NCBI GenBank assembly: GCA_948567375.1
Contig: OX419759.1
Coordinates: forward strand, 35,565,493-35,629,492
DNA: 64,000 nt
Direction of reading: 5' to 3'
Source: Lunularia cruciata
Lineage: Eukaryota > Streptophyta > Marchantiopsida > Lunulariales > Lunulariaceae
Below the pieces are notes generated by a model. It worked only from the letters and a program-made list of their open reading frames with translations, had not been told where the DNA came from and did no database searches. Each line of letters begins with the position of its first letter. Position 1 is the first letter of the stretch. Position numbers and translations under genes: made by a program. Shown here in pieces: positions 36,376 to 48,783 of the stretch.

Positions 36376-37371
36376 ACGGGCTCATTGTCTTTGTCTTTGG
36401 TAGACAAATCTCTTACCCAAAGAAGTTTTACAATGTGCTTATGATGTGATTCAACAACTTGACCACATCCTTGTTGATGATATCTTGGATGTTGGGCGTC
36501 CGTCTCAAATAGTGGTAGTGGCTGATAGGTCACCTATGGCAGTGATGAACCTAGTTGGATAGCCTAGAGCCGCATTTCCCACACTCATGAGTTTCCCATG
36601 CTCTCATGCTTTTTGAGAGGGAGGACCTGGACTTGTTTGGGACTCACAGTTATAGTAGTTGGTGGAACTCAATGCTGATGAGAGAGAGCGGGCAATGGGT
36701 ATTTTGCACCGGTATTACCATTGTTCTAGTAGTGTTAGAGGCATTCAAGCGTCAGGTGTTAGGTCAAGCTATGGATCTGAACTATTTGACCTGGATTATG
36801 AGCCTTGGCTTGGCATAGCAACATAGGATGCGCTTGATAGGCATCACCACTCGGACACTTGTGAGCCCTGTGCCTATCGAGACAATTTAGGCACATGTTG
36901 GGAGCAATGGACCTAGTGGACATGGTATTATGGGGACACAACTAGTAGCTACTAGAGAGAGAGGTCTACTTGGAGTCCATTCAGGTGAGTGTGGGCTACT
37001 TAGATTACACCCTTGGTCCACTTGAGATGCAGCTAGAGGACGTGTGGAGCTTGCAGTTTTCATACAAAGGTTGGAACCTCTAGTGGTTGGAAGCATGACA
37101 CTATTGCTCCCAAGGGCCCAGTGTAGCAGCCAACTAGTACGTCTTCCACTCCTACAATAGTTACAAAGGATACTTGGGAGCCAGATCTTGGATCCAAGCT
37201 TACTGGAGAGGAAAGACAGAGGGTTTGGAGGTTCTTGAGGAGCCACACGAGTTGTTTTACCTTCAGTATGAAGGATTTGGGTGTTTTGAAGGGACCTGGT
37301 ATACGGATTGAGCTAACTAGCAATACACCAAATTTCCAACATCCTTATCGATATAGCGATATGGAGAGGAC
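36376..37371 (+). pseudogene. B0 methyltransferase C-terminus, linker and RT start
   Basis: Resumes at the motif VIII region (AHCLCLW), then the IX/X-like region (about 36690-36790, VLGQAMDLN). The linker is followed by TAG CAG CCA at 37124-37132, the same leaky-stop context as in B1 and B2. The RT N-terminal extension (TWEPDLGSKLTGEERQRVW) runs up to the A3 insertion after gagaggac. Several stops and small indels. Confidence 0.8.
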
Positions 37372-38060
37372 TATAATACCCATTTGTGCATGTGTGTGGT
37401 ATTGTGATATTTAGCTTGGTATTACAAGTACTTAAGAGATATTATTTATAGAGATAAAGGATGGTTCTATATTAGTCATGGTTAGCTAAAGTTAGTCATA
37501 GCCAAGATAGAGGGGACTTTACTTTAGAGGAAGTAGAAAAGATGAGCACCACTATTTTGGATTTTAGTGTGTTGACTTGGTATTATTCCTAAGTGTTTGG
37601 TTTGAGGAAAGAGTTGAGAACTCTTGGGCCCGCAAGCCTTTTTGTTTTGGATTCTTCTTTATTCCAAGGATAGCCCATGTGAAGGAATCATTGACTTAGT
37701 GATTGGATCAAGATAAGACCACATGCTTAGGAGAATATGCTCATGTGAATGGATATTCCTTTCTACTTTTTGACTTTACTTCACTTTTAGTCTAGTAACT
37801 TGAGTTACTATGGTAATTAGTAACTTTGGTACGTAACTATTTCACAAGTATATAAACAAGGGGTGAGGAGGTACTCATCATCCTTTCATTTGCAACTATC
37901 TCTCTCTCATTGAGTTCTCTAGTGAGCAATGTCTTGAGTCTTGGAGTGTTAACCTTGGAGGAGTATGATGGAGTTCGGGTTCCTTGCCTTCTTAGTCCAT
38001 GGTGCGTTACCATAATAGCCATCAGAGGTTCATCTTGAGTGAGAGGCAGGCCGGCTCACA
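37372..38060 (+). repeat. A3 5' LTR
   Basis: tataataccc (decayed tgtaacaccc) ... ccggctcaca, 689 bp. TATA box near 37847. Confidence 0.93.
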
Positions 38061-38064
38061 TTTT

Positions 38065-38083
38065 TGGTTCCATTGCCGGGACC
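38065..38083 (+). promoter_or_regulatory. A3 primer binding site (tRNA-Asp type)
   Basis: tggttccattgccgggacc, four bases after the LTR. Confidence 0.75.
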
Positions 38084-38919
38084 TTTCTAGAAGGCAAGGT
38101 AATGTTCCACATTCAATTCTACATTAGGCAGAAGGAGGCTATGAGAGCTCAATTGGAGAGAACATTAGGAGAGGAAAGGGCTGAACTTATGTTAGAGAAC
38201 CAAGATCCATTTGTATACCCTGTAGTTCATTATGATGTCTTTGAGATGATTTTGTACATATTGTATACATGAGAGGAATTGGAGAGATTGTGTGAGGTGG
38301 ATTGTAGATTTTTGGGATTAAGGTGATTTTGGGCAAAATCTCAAGTTTGAGAGCTGGACTTAAAATTTCTACATATGATAGCTTGGGTTATCTTTCAAAT
38401 GTCACACTTGAAATTATTGTGAGAGCTTCTATGCGCACTGGGCTAGAATTTTTGAAAGTTGATAGGGTAAACTGCTCCCGCAACTGCATGCTCCCTAGAA
38501 ACTTATACAGAGTCTGCCATTTCTTCAATTTTCAGTGAATTGTCCTGAAAATTTCCAAGACAATTTAGTGCATTGTATCCTACCTGCTGCCACAAAAATT
38601 AGAGACAGATCGTTCTTGCGCAGGGAGAAATGAGTTTTTGAACTGAGGGGGGTGGTTTTCAGACCAAATCTGAAATATGGGTGCTGAATAGAAAGGTGTC
38701 TAGGCCAAATGGCTTTATGAAAAGATCTGAAATTTTGCAAGGAGGGACGCCCTGGAGTTGTGATCAAGTGTGCAAAATTTCAGAGGATTGTGACATAGTG
38801 GTTGGGAGATTTGAGTGACATTGTGAGGAAGGGTCAATTCTGCAGAGTGGAGATCTCATGCATGAGAAGTTTGAGATCAACAAAAAGCATGTTTGAGTGT
38901 TTAGATTCATCTTGGGAAC
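38084..38919 (+). other. A3 leader
   Basis: Collinear with the A2 leader. Contains only the short shared frame 38039-38272 and no recognisable domain. Confidence 0.5.
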
Positions 38920-39345
38920 ATGGAGGGTCATCAAGAGTGGAAATTGAGATTATGCAAGGTTCCCCAAGGGTTTGAGGTGATTGTAGGGGTGGATTTGAGG
39001 AAAAGAGAGTTTACAATAGAATTTGAAGAGAGTGTTGAGAGGATTCAAAAACCTACACCACTTGGAGGAAAGAGTGAGTCTTAGTGCTTTCTATGTGGAG
39101 AGAAGGGACATAAGGCAAGTTCATGTCCATTGACCTTTGAGAGCAAGAGATTGAGGGAAAGGAGAGGCTTACTTGACTTGGGTTTGCATGTTGGACCTTC
39201 TTCACCAAAATTAGGAGGGAGAAGATCTAAGACCAAGGAGTTATGTGAGGTTTGTGGAGTGGAAGGACTTCCAAAAGGACATGAGTGTAGTGGAGTAAAA
39301 GCACTTTTGGAAAACTTTGGTGAAGGATCTTGGAGAGAGTCTTAG
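38920..39345 (+). pseudogene. A3 ORF0 (zinc-knuckle protein), one stop
   Basis: Same 141-codon frame as A2 with ATG kept. A single TAG at 39082-39084 replaces the codon just before the first knuckle (CFLCGEKGHKASSC). The second knuckle region is CEVCGVEGLPKGHEC, with the first His of the A2 form changed to Leu. No frameshift relative to A2, suggesting coding constraint until recently. Confidence 0.7.
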
Positions 39346-39617
39346 TACAGCTACAGAAATACTACCACCTTCATCAGCTAGTTCTCAAGATTAGTGATGG
39401 AGATAATCTTTCAACTTATGGATAAACTATCCATGAGAGTTAGATTAATATGCACTCTAGAATTTGATGTTGCTATAGAAATCTTGGAGCAACCTGAACC
39501 TTTTGTGTTCCCTTGAGTGGATTATTCTCAGATGGTGTTAGTCATGTATATACTTTATTAGTAATAGAGTGAGACAAAAAACAAATTTGAGAGAAAGAAA
39601 GATAGTGAGAGGTTAAG

Positions 39618-40760
39618 ATGGGGAAACTTCCGGTTTTCTTTGGCAAGGATGGAGAAGATGTGGAGGCCTTTGTGAGAGACTTCAAGAGAGCTTGCATAGG
39701 AAAAAATGAGAGGAGGAAGAATGAGTGGGCCTCATTATTACCAGATTTCTTTGAAGATGCAGCACTTACATGGTATGAGTCAGAATACCAAAAGAGAGAG
39801 AGGAGAGAGGGGGAAGAGGAGTCTTGGGACACTTTGACTTCAGCACTCATTGAGAACTTTCTTCCTGATGAGAGTTATGAGAGATTGATGAGTGAGGTTA
39901 CATTTCTCAAGCAAGGAGATGGAGAGAAAGTGAGAGTCTATGTAGAAAGAGTGGAAAAGTTGGAGTCCAGATTTCGCATAGTGTTGAGGGAGGGTGGGGA
40001 TGATGTGGAGACTACAATGATTGGCATAGGGGCCATGCTCACCAAGAATTTTGTGGGAGGGTTGAGACCACAAATTAGAAGCAAGGTGAGATATGAGAAA
40101 CCTTCTTCCAAGGTTGAAGCTATCAAGATTGCAATTCGTATGGAGGAGAGTTTGGAAGGGGATGAGAGTGATTTGGTGGTGAAGGAGGTTGTGCATCCTC
40201 CTCAAGGCTACAAGTATGGTGGAACTTCTGATACTTTGGTGACAAGGGTTGCACCACAAGTAATAGTTGCTCCAGTTCTTGCACCTTCACCAAAAGATCC
40301 ACTCCAAACCATCACAGAACAACTTACTGATCTCAAGATCAATGTGGTGCAACTATGGGAGAAGAGAGAGGTGGATCAGAATGTATGGAGAGGGCTTAGG
40401 AGTTATGGAAACTATCCATATAGAGGAGGCCAACCAACCAACAATTTCAATGATAGAAATTGTTTTGGTTGTAGAGGAAGAGGCCATATCCAAAGGAATT
40501 GCCCAAATTCCACTTACCATGGAGGAAAGGGTTATGAGGGAGCCAATAGAGGGAAAGAGGGAGGTAGTGAAACCCAAGTGGCTCCTAATCCAAACAAAGG
40601 TAAGGGGATAGCATCCATAGATGTGATGGAGAGCAAGTATGAGAAGGGAGAGTGCTCAAACTCCAAGAGTCTTAATTTGGAGCTTTTGGCACAAGAGAAG
40701 AAGAGAGCTCGTTTTGCAGAGGATGTTCACTCTTCTCAAGGATACTCCTATATCTACTAG
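39618..40760 (+). pseudogene. gag: A3 Gag (intact through the knuckle)
   Basis: 380-residue open frame from ATG 39618. Gag core as in A2; linker; knuckle CFGCRGRGHIQRNC at about 40462-40502, all four ligands present; then a basic Ser/Lys linker. A deletion near 40741, relative to A1 and A2, shifts the frame before the protease, so Gag is separated from Pol in this copy. Confidence 0.87.
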
Positions 40761-42270
40761 GAGCACTTGTACCTCAACACCATCAACAACAAAGACTCCA
40801 AGGAAGAAGTTGGGGATGGAGGACTTCTTGATCTCAAAGAAACAATGGAACTACAATGTGTTGGAGGATGTTGGTAGTCATAAGGCTAACATCACAGTGA
40901 GCCAATTAATTGCTTTGAACCCTACCTTGAGAAAGGAGCTTAGAGGTAGTTTGAGTTCTACAAGGAGCAAGAGGAAGAAGAAGGCAAAAGTTTCGGTATC
41001 AATGGGGGTGGTGGATGCCAAGCCAGCACCATGGGAGGCTTATGAATATGCCTCCAAGATTGATGTGAGAGTGAATGGTCACAACATCAAGGATGCATTG
41101 GTTGATGGAGAATCAGCAGTGAATGCCATGTCAGAAAGGTTAATGAAGAAGTTGGGTATGATACCCTCAAGACCTTCAACATTTGTGGTGAGCATGGCAA
41201 ACAAGCAACAATTTCAACCAGTAAGGGTGATGGATAAAGTGGTAGTTTCAATTATAGGAGTTCAAAATCTCATGACTTTCCAAGTCTTGAAGGATTCAAG
41301 CTATGACTTACTTCTTGGGAGGCCATGGTTGAGAGCAACACGCACAACTGATCGATGGCACAAAGGGTACTTGAGGATTGGGCTATCAAACCATAGAGTC
41401 ACTATTCCTGTGACTAACACCACCAACACTTCACATTCAAATACACCATCTTCTCATTATTGGGAATCAGATTCTGAAGAAGGAGCTTAAGGTGTGGACA
41501 CAAGCATGGAGGAAGGGACTTCTACGGAGGAGGATGAATCTGATTCAAATGTGTATCCCTTGTGTGCTATGGACTTTGCACCTAAGCCATAGCTTTTGAA
41601 GGACCTAGATAAATCACCATTGACACTTGAGGAGGTAGAGAGAAGGTTATCTACCCTCAAGTATGGTCCAAATGTTACCAAGGAGGAGAAGGTGAGATTT
41701 GAGGAGATTTTCTACAAGTTCATCCATGTGTTTGCTTTTAGTTACAAGGATTTGAAGGAAGTCACCTTGGAGGAGCACAGGATAGAGGTGGAGTCACATG
41801 CAAGACCAATCCGCCAAAAGCAACGTTGCATTAGCCCACCAATATCTTTGGTTGTGAAGGAGGAGATTGATAAGCTCAAGGAGGCTAGATTTATCTTTGA
41901 GGTGGAGAATTCAGAATGGATGTCTCCAATTGTCATTGTGAAGAAAAAGAATGGCAAGCTTTGGGTATGTGTGGATTACAAGAAGCTCAATGCTGTTACC
42001 AAGAAGGACTACTACCCATTGCCATTCATTGATGAGATCTTGGAGAAGGTTGCAGGTCATGAGAGGTACAATTTTGGAGATGGTTATAGTGGATACAACC
42101 AAACCAAGATTGCACCAGAGCATCAACAACTCACAACGTTCACTACACCTTGGGGAACTTACGCTTTCAAGGTCATGCCTTTTGGGCTTTGCAATGCTCC
42201 AGCCACATTCCAACGATTCATGAACAAGGTATTTGAACCTTTTATTGGGAAATTTGTGAGACTTCATTGA
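40761..42270 (+). pseudogene. pol: A3 protease and RT
   Basis: Protease in frame 1: KIDVRVNGHNIKDALVDGES, with Glu in place of the second Gly/Ser of the active site, and YDLLLGRPWLRAT. Stops at TAA 41488-41490 and TAG 41590-41592. RT to GKFV at 42258. A 2-bp loss there plus a Asp-to-His change turn the family FIDDF into a broken FID-H box, so RT is dead. Confidence 0.85.
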
Positions 42271-42925
42271 TCACTTTTGTGTCTATGGGAGCAAGGAGGA
42301 TCACTTTGAGCACCTAATCAAAGTCTTGCAACGCTTGGATGAGGCAAATGCATCACTCAACCCAGAGAAGTGAATTTTTGGATGTGAAGAAGGTCTACTT
42401 TTGGGGCACATCATCTCCAACGATGGAATAGCAGTTGATCCTGAGAAGGTGAGGAAAATCTCAGACCTTCCATTCCCTTCAAGCTTGACAAAGTTATGCC
42501 AATTCTTGGGGATGGTTGGATACTATAGGAGGTTCATCTTCTCATTTTCCAACAAAGCTTATGCATTGACCATCTACATGAAGAAGAGTGTAGATTACAT
42601 GGTGTTTTTGGAAGACAAGGAGGCTCTCAAAGCTTTTGAGGAACTCAAGCAATCCCTTGTTGTAGCTCCAATTCTTGCTAAACCTGATTGGAGTAAGCCT
42701 TTCATACACTGATGCTTCTAATGTGGCTATAGGATGCACTCTTAGTCAATCAGACCAAGATGGGCATGATCATCCAATAGCTTATGCTAGTAGGCAGATG
42801 GTTTCAGCAGAGAAGAACTACTCTGTCACGGAGAGAGAAGGGTTGGCAGTGATCTTTGGTCTCAAGAAGTTTAGACACTACTTGATAAGAGGGAAAGCCA
42901 CAATTTCACGGATCACAAGGCTTTG
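42271..42925 (+). pseudogene. pol: A3 RT thumb and RNase H
   Basis: Frame 2. TGA 42371-42373, GHIISNDGIAVDPEKVRK, then RNase H with a small deletion at 42704 (ttcatacactgatg) that breaks the YTDAS block, and a 1-bp loss at 42903 in VTDH. Confidence 0.8.
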
Positions 42926-44410
42926 AAGTACATCTTCAACAAGCCTAATGTTGAAGGGAGACTAGCAAGGTGGATGATACTCTTGTCTGAGTATGACTAC
43001 ACAATTGAGGATAGGCCAGGAAAGAAACATGCAAATGCTGATTTGTTATCTAGAGCCTATGATCATGATGGAGATGAGCCAGTGGATGATTCCTTCCCGG
43101 ATGAGGAGCTCATGACAATCTCAGTCACTCAAGAGATTCCAATGGAGTACAAGGAGATTGTGGATTTTGTGACAAGAGGTAACTATCCAGAAGGGATGCA
43201 TGCTAGGGAGAGGAAGGCCCTTGCAGCAAGATCTAGACCTTACACAATGGTGGAGGATATTCTTTTTCACCAAGGAGCAGATGGTCTACTTCAAAGAGCA
43301 GTGGGTAAGGAAGAGTCTATCCTACTCATAAAGGAGTTTCATGAAGGTTTAGTATGTGGAGGACACTTTGCAGGAAAGGTGACTGCTTTCAAGATTCTAG
43401 ATGCAGGTTACCATTGGAGAGGGATTTTCAAGGATTGTCTTGATTATTGCAAAACTTGTCATGTTTGTCAAGCTTTTGCTAGAAAGTCTACATCCACTCC
43501 ACCACTTAGATCAATTCCATTGCTAGGACCTTTTGAGAAGTGGGGAATTGATTTTGTAGGCCCTCTCAATAGAACCCCAAGGAACAATTGGTACATTGTG
43601 GTAGTTACTGATTACCTTACCAAGTGGGTTGAGGCTAGACCATTGAGGGACAAGAATGAAGATGAAGTGGGTAGATTTCTTTATGAACGCATTATCACTA
43701 AGTTTGGATGCCCTTTGGAGTTAGTTTCTGATAGAGGAGGAGAGTTTACAAGAAGCATTACTACAGCCATGCTCCAACATTTCTCTATCACACATAGAGT
43801 AACTACATCCTATAAGCCAAATTCCAATGGCTTGGCAGAGAGAACCAATCAGACCTTGTGCATGATGTTGGCCAAAGATGCAGAAATGGAGGGGGCTAAA
43901 CATCATTGGGACAAGAGGATTCATGCAGTTTTGTAGGAGTATAGGACAACCATGAAAACTTCCACCGGATTTTCTCCATTTCAATTGGTGTATAGTATTG
44001 AGTCTACCTTACCTATTCACTTTGATCTTCCTACCTTCCAAAGCATTCATAGGAGATGGAAGAAAGCACAAGGAGGTGATGAGAAGTCAAGGAAGGATCA
44101 ACTCATGGAGTTGGAAGAGGCAAGAGCTGTTGCTATGGTTCGAGTGGAGCAAGCCCAAAGGAAAAAAAAGGAGAGCTATGACAAGAGGCAAGGCAAGAAG
44201 AAGGTGGAGCCTTTCAAAGAAGGTGATTGGGTAATGTTGTTTGATTCTATTCGATTCAAGAGAGTGCAAAAGAAGTTTTTGCCTAAGTACTTTGGACCTT
44301 TCATAATAGAGAAGGTGTGGGGCAATTACACCTATGATCTCAAGGGGTTGGGAGGAAGACACTTTGATAGGATTAACCATGATAAGTTGAACATGTATCA
44401 TAGAAGGTAG
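42923..44410 (+). pseudogene. pol: A3 RNase H end and integrase
   Basis: Frame 2. KKHANADLLSRA keeps the RNase H Asp. Integrase zinc finger HEGLVCGGHFAG ... CKTCHVC, core GIDFVGPL, SDRGGEF (43724-43746), NGLAERTNQT: all three acidic residues are present. TAG 43934-43936 (TGG in A2) splits off the C-terminal 158 codons, which end at TAG 44408-44410. The C-terminus is the GPFII-KVWGNYTYDL type; no chromodomain. Confidence 0.87.
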
Positions 44411-44458
44411 AGAGACCTTCACTTTGAGGACAAAGTGAAAACTTAGTCCGGGGGTAAA

Positions 44459-44620
44459 TGTAACACCCATTTGTGCATGTGTGTGGTATTATGATATTTA
44501 GGTTAGTATTGCAAGTACTTAAGGGATATTATTTATAGAGATAAAGGATGGTTCTATATTATTCATGGTTAGCTTAAGTTAGTCATAGCTAAGATAGAGG
44601 GGACTTTACTTTAGAGGGAG
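44459..44620 (+). repeat. A3 3' LTR, left piece
   Basis: First 162 bp of the LTR up to tttagagggag, where B2 enters. The position is the same as the B0 insertion point in the A0 LTR. Confidence 0.9.
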
Positions 44621-44621
44621 C

Positions 44622-45070
44622 TGTCACGCCATGTGTAGTTCCGCATCTAGATGCTCGGACACTGGAGTTCCAGTGATGGTAGTTAGAGTTATTCTAGCTG
44701 TTTCTCAGGGACTACTTTCTGACGGTTAGATTTTGTGTTCGGGGTACTGACTTCACGGTGGGGCCCACCGTCACTTTGCACCGTTTGCACCGTCGAGTGT
44801 GCCGTCAGCGGGACCGTTAGGGTTTCAGGGCTAGCTCGAGTCCAGGGGGTATAGTTTCGAAGTGAGCTCCAGAGAGCTCACTTCTCTGATGTTGAGCCTT
44901 CGAGTTCCTGGCTATGGTGGACAGAGGCCGGCGAGCGTCACCTGGATTCTCTATGCTTGAGTGGGTGTGGCTTGACTGTAATCAGTGCCCAGTTGTTGGC
45001 AGTTTATAGAGTGACAAATCAAGTACTGATCTGAGTTGAGTTGAGTTGAAAGTGTTAAGCAATCTGATTA
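44622..45070 (+). repeat. B2 5' repeat Y
   Basis: tgtcacgccatgtg ... caatctgatta, 449 bp. B2-specific variants (ctagatgctcgg, ctagctgtttctcag, cggttagattttg) are shared with its 3' Y copy 54040-54488 and differ from B1. Confidence 0.9.
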
Positions 45071-46425
45071 CATCAAAGAAGTGAAGTCAGGGGAAATCGG
45101 GTGCAAGAACGTTGAGTGTTGGTGGTATCTCCAAGCTCGGTGGATCGTGGTAGCTCGATTCAGGTTCTATGTTTCCCTAGTGTGCAGAAGCTCGTGTAGT
45201 TGATGCAAATTTGGCAGTTAGGCGGACGGTGTGCGGAAGCGCTGGCCAAATTTCGAGCAAAGAAGGAGCAATTTTTGAGCAGTGTTGTGATTTTGAGCTC
45301 AGGAGGTGAAGGCAAGACCAATTTGCTACGAGTTGGGCTCAGAAAGTGAAATTGAAGGTGGAGTTGGAAAGCTCTTCTCATGAAATTGTGATTTGGAAAA
45401 ACCCGTTTTGTCAATTTGGCTCGAGTGGAAAGTTAGCAGGGGATTTGGCGGACATCCATCTTTAGGGTTTACGTCAGATTTTACGTCAGATTTTGGGCCA
45501 GAATTGGAGGAGTTTCGCTATTTGGCCAGATTTGGAGAAGTTTCGCTAGTTTGGAGGAGTTTCACAGATTTGGAGAAGTTTCGCCAATTTTGGAGGAGGT
45601 TCGAAGTGGCAACAAGAAAGGCCTCATTTGGCTGAATTTCGAATTTTGGAGGAGGTTCGAAGTGGCAACAAGAAAGGCCTCATTTGGCTGAATTTTGGCG
45701 TTTCGAGGCTTCGAGGCATAGGGCTGTGGGCTATGAGAGGCTACGAAGGCCTAGAAGGGCCAGAAGGGCCAGCAAGCCAGCTTGCTGGCGTGAGGCTAGC
45801 TAGTTTAGTGTAGATCTTGGTCATTGGTGGGCAAAATCTGCCTTTCTTGCTAGATTGTGCGCAACAGGGTTTGACCCCTAGATCTCTTGTTCCTAGACTG
45901 GTGCCCTAGCCAACTGGTCCACCCTCACTTGTTGTCATAGTGACTGTGCCACTGTTATCTATACACATGTAGCTTTGGCTAGGAGAGGCAGTTTGATCCC
46001 ATTCTTGGTGATCCTGGTAGCTTAGGACTTAGATACGAACTACTCTTATGTCAAATGCCAAATGGTGGCAGAGTCAGTCCCGTGTTGTGTTATGAGATGG
46101 AGGGTTTTCGTTTAGATTTCTTGTGATTGGATCCCCTCCATTCTCTACTTCTTGTTTGTGCACCACGTTTGTGTGAGGTGCCTTGACTTTTGAGCGTTGG
46201 TGCTCTGGTATGCTCTCGGTGGTGAGGCTGGAGTGATGACCAGTCAGACTACCTTTGTTTCTCTCCGGTGAGGCAGGAAGTGATGACCTGTAGACCGTGA
46301 GAGTGCGTGTTATGATGGCAGGTTACAGGTTGCCCTTCCCCTAGTGTAATTATCTCGGTTAGAGTTACATTAGTGGGTGGTGTCTAGTTGGTGTTGGCAC
46401 TTGGTGGGGCACTTGCAGTTGCGAC
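45071..46425 (+). other. B2 leader
   Basis: 1.35 kb between Y and gag with no convincing ORF. A 51-bp segment (aattt..ggaggaggttcgaagtggcaacaagaaaggcctc) is duplicated at about 45577-45687. Candidate primer sites: acatcaaagaag right after Y, and tggtggcagagtcag at 46063-46077. It is 250 bp longer than in B1 because it retains a gag-proximal segment (45330-45570) that B1 lost. Confidence 0.5.
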
Positions 46426-48780
46426 TTGCGGTTGCAGTTGGTGGTTCGGGTTTGCTGTTGCAGTTACGTGGTCACGACGGAGTTCTTTGGAGATTCCAGA
46501 GGAGTTAGCCCTGCAGTACGCAGTGGGTTTACTCGGAGTGGTGCTCGGTATCAGCTTGTATCTCAGGTCCCAGTGAGGGAGGAGATTGACTCTGAGTTGG
46601 AGTTCGACACAGGAGCTGATTCAGTTGAGAGTGCACTTGGTGTGTCCGCACCGTTGTTGTGGGACATGGACGAGATTTATGGGGCCTCCAAAGGCCCTAG
46701 GCGTTACTCTGGTACAGTGGGTACCATTGAGTTGGATGACTTCATCCAGGAGTTCGATAGTTGGTGTGATCTGCAGCAGATGCGGAACCCGACTTTGTTC
46801 ACACCCTTCATGGCATGGAAGGGGTTGTTTCAGCACTTGGAGGGTCCACCGATGGACGACTACCATGAGTTCAGGAGAGCTCATTTGGAGGAGATTGAGT
46901 TATGGAGACAATATTGGTCTCCACACTATGTCTCCATCACTTCAGGCTCGGTGGCCAGGAGTAGGTCGGCTGTACCTACGAGTTCTAGCTCGAGTAGTGT
47001 TGGTGGAGCTAGTGGAGATGCACTAGCTAGAGATACTGCTACTATGAGTGGAGGTACCGCTGCAGGAGGTGGTGTGGTACCGGGGTTTAACCCCATGGTT
47101 GAGTTCTTCCTATGTTTGAGGCAGAACTACCAGGGAGTCCGGACTGACAAGCTGAGGAGCTTGCAGGAGTTCCAGCGGAAGGCTGGAGAGAGCCTACGCG
47201 AGGCATACACTCGCATGAGGTGGCTGATCAGTTTCACTCAGGGAGTTACTTAGGCCCAGGCAGTCCAGTTTTGGTATGGGATACCGGACAGGGAGTTGCG
47301 ACGTAGAGTTCGTGATGCTACGTTGTTGCAGGCTACTTCGCCCACTTTGGCAGTAGTCTTTGGTTTGGCTGAGCGTATTGAGCTCAACATGGTGGAGGAG
47401 AGAGTGGTGACATCTGGATTTGGTAGGGAGACCTCATCCACGGTTGTGACTTCTTCTAGAGTGCAGTAGAGTGCACCACGCCCAGTTGGTTTTCGAGGAC
47501 AAGGTGGACAGCCCAGATCCTATGGAGCGAGTGGAGGGCCTAGTGGAGTTAGACCCTTACCCTCATTTTCGGGTCAGCAGCAGCCAGTGAGTGGTGGTGT
47601 TGCTTGTTGGACTTGTGGTGGACCTCACCATAGGAGAGAGTGTACTCAGGGCAGCGGACCTGATACCTCTGGTGCATCACAGCCAACACAGAGGCAGTGT
47701 GAGCACTGCCATAGATTTGGTCATACTAGTGACCGGTGTTTTGACCTACACCCGGAGTTACGGAGTGGTAGGGCTGCTATGACAGGTAGTAGAGGAGCTC
47801 CAGTTCATGGAGGACGAGGTGGTAGAGGTGGTGGTAGAGGATCTACACCTAGTAGGGGTGCAGTACCTGCCCTTACTTCTGACACAACTATGGCTACTCG
47901 GATTGAGCAGTTGGAGCAGAGATTGGCTAGTATGGCTATTGCTCATAGGAGATCAGATTCAGGTGCTGAGGCTTCCACCTCATATGCTGGTGATAGAGAT
48001 GCTTTGGACTTCATGTGCGGAGCAGCACAGGTGGATGCATCTGCAGCAGTGACTAGGAGTGCAGTACGTGCTCCAGAGCCTAGAGGAGCATCAGTGGAGT
48101 TGGACCCACAGAGAGGAGAGGTTGGGAGACAGGTCAGACTTCCCCAGTCTTTCATGCTATCTGAGGCATTGCAGACGACATCCATGGTTCCTAGACGTCC
48201 CAGTGCAGGTGCGGTAGGTGGTGATGGAGTACATGATGGACTACCTGCTAGTCAGCCACCTGCTACTACACAGGTTGAGTCTAGCATGATGTTGGGGGCG
48301 GCTCAGCTGATTATGCGGCATCCTTTATTTTCAGCCGGTGACATGTTTACATTGGGAGTTGACGCAGCCCCAGTGTTCCGGTTGGCTGCCACGTTGTGTG
48401 AGAGTAGGGATGGTGCAGTTCCTACTACTAGAGCAGAGGTGGTTGGTAGTGGAGCTGACTTGGTTGAGGAGCATGGGATCCGTTCAGCGACCAGTGGTTT
48501 ATGGCAGGCAGCAGCGGCTAGACTGGAGGAGTTGCCAGCTAGACCGGCCTTTGAGAGAGCGCGGTTTACACCTGGTGTTGTCCTATTGGATAACCAGAGG
48601 GGGATCTTTCGTTTGGTAGGACCTTCAGGGAAGGTCTATACACCTTAGAGAGTCTTGTTAGACTCTGGTGCGCAGCCCCTTATGTTGGGGAAGGCTGCAG
48701 TTGTTGGTCTGGAGTTACGGAAGACCGATGTGGAGAGGTGTCCATTTCAGATCCAGACATCTCTTGGTGGTGGTTCGACA
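46426..48780 (+). pseudogene. gag: B2 Gag-protease
   Basis: Frame open from about 46426 (the nominal start codon is TTG; the first in-frame ATG is 46666, so the true start is unclear). Gag core (IELDDFIQEFDSW, HLEEIELWRQYW, SLQEFQRKAGESLREAYTRM). Ser-rich linker. Knuckles CWTCGGPHHRREC (about 47605-47643) and CEHCHRFGHTSDRC (about 47698-47739). RGG-like stretch GGRGGRGGGRGS. Short coiled helix IEQLEQRLASMA. Aspartic protease active site LLDSGAQP, with Asp-Ser-Gly at 48661-48669. Stops: TAG 47251, 47467, 48646 and 48781; the last is also present at the matching nucleotides in B0 and B1. Confidence 0.88.
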
Positions 48781-48783
48781 TAG

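Noticed and set aside
46426-46428. TTG at 46426 as the family B Gag start
   Set aside because: It is only the first open codon. The true start could be further upstream or the ATG at 46666; B1 lacks that ATG, so I left it open.
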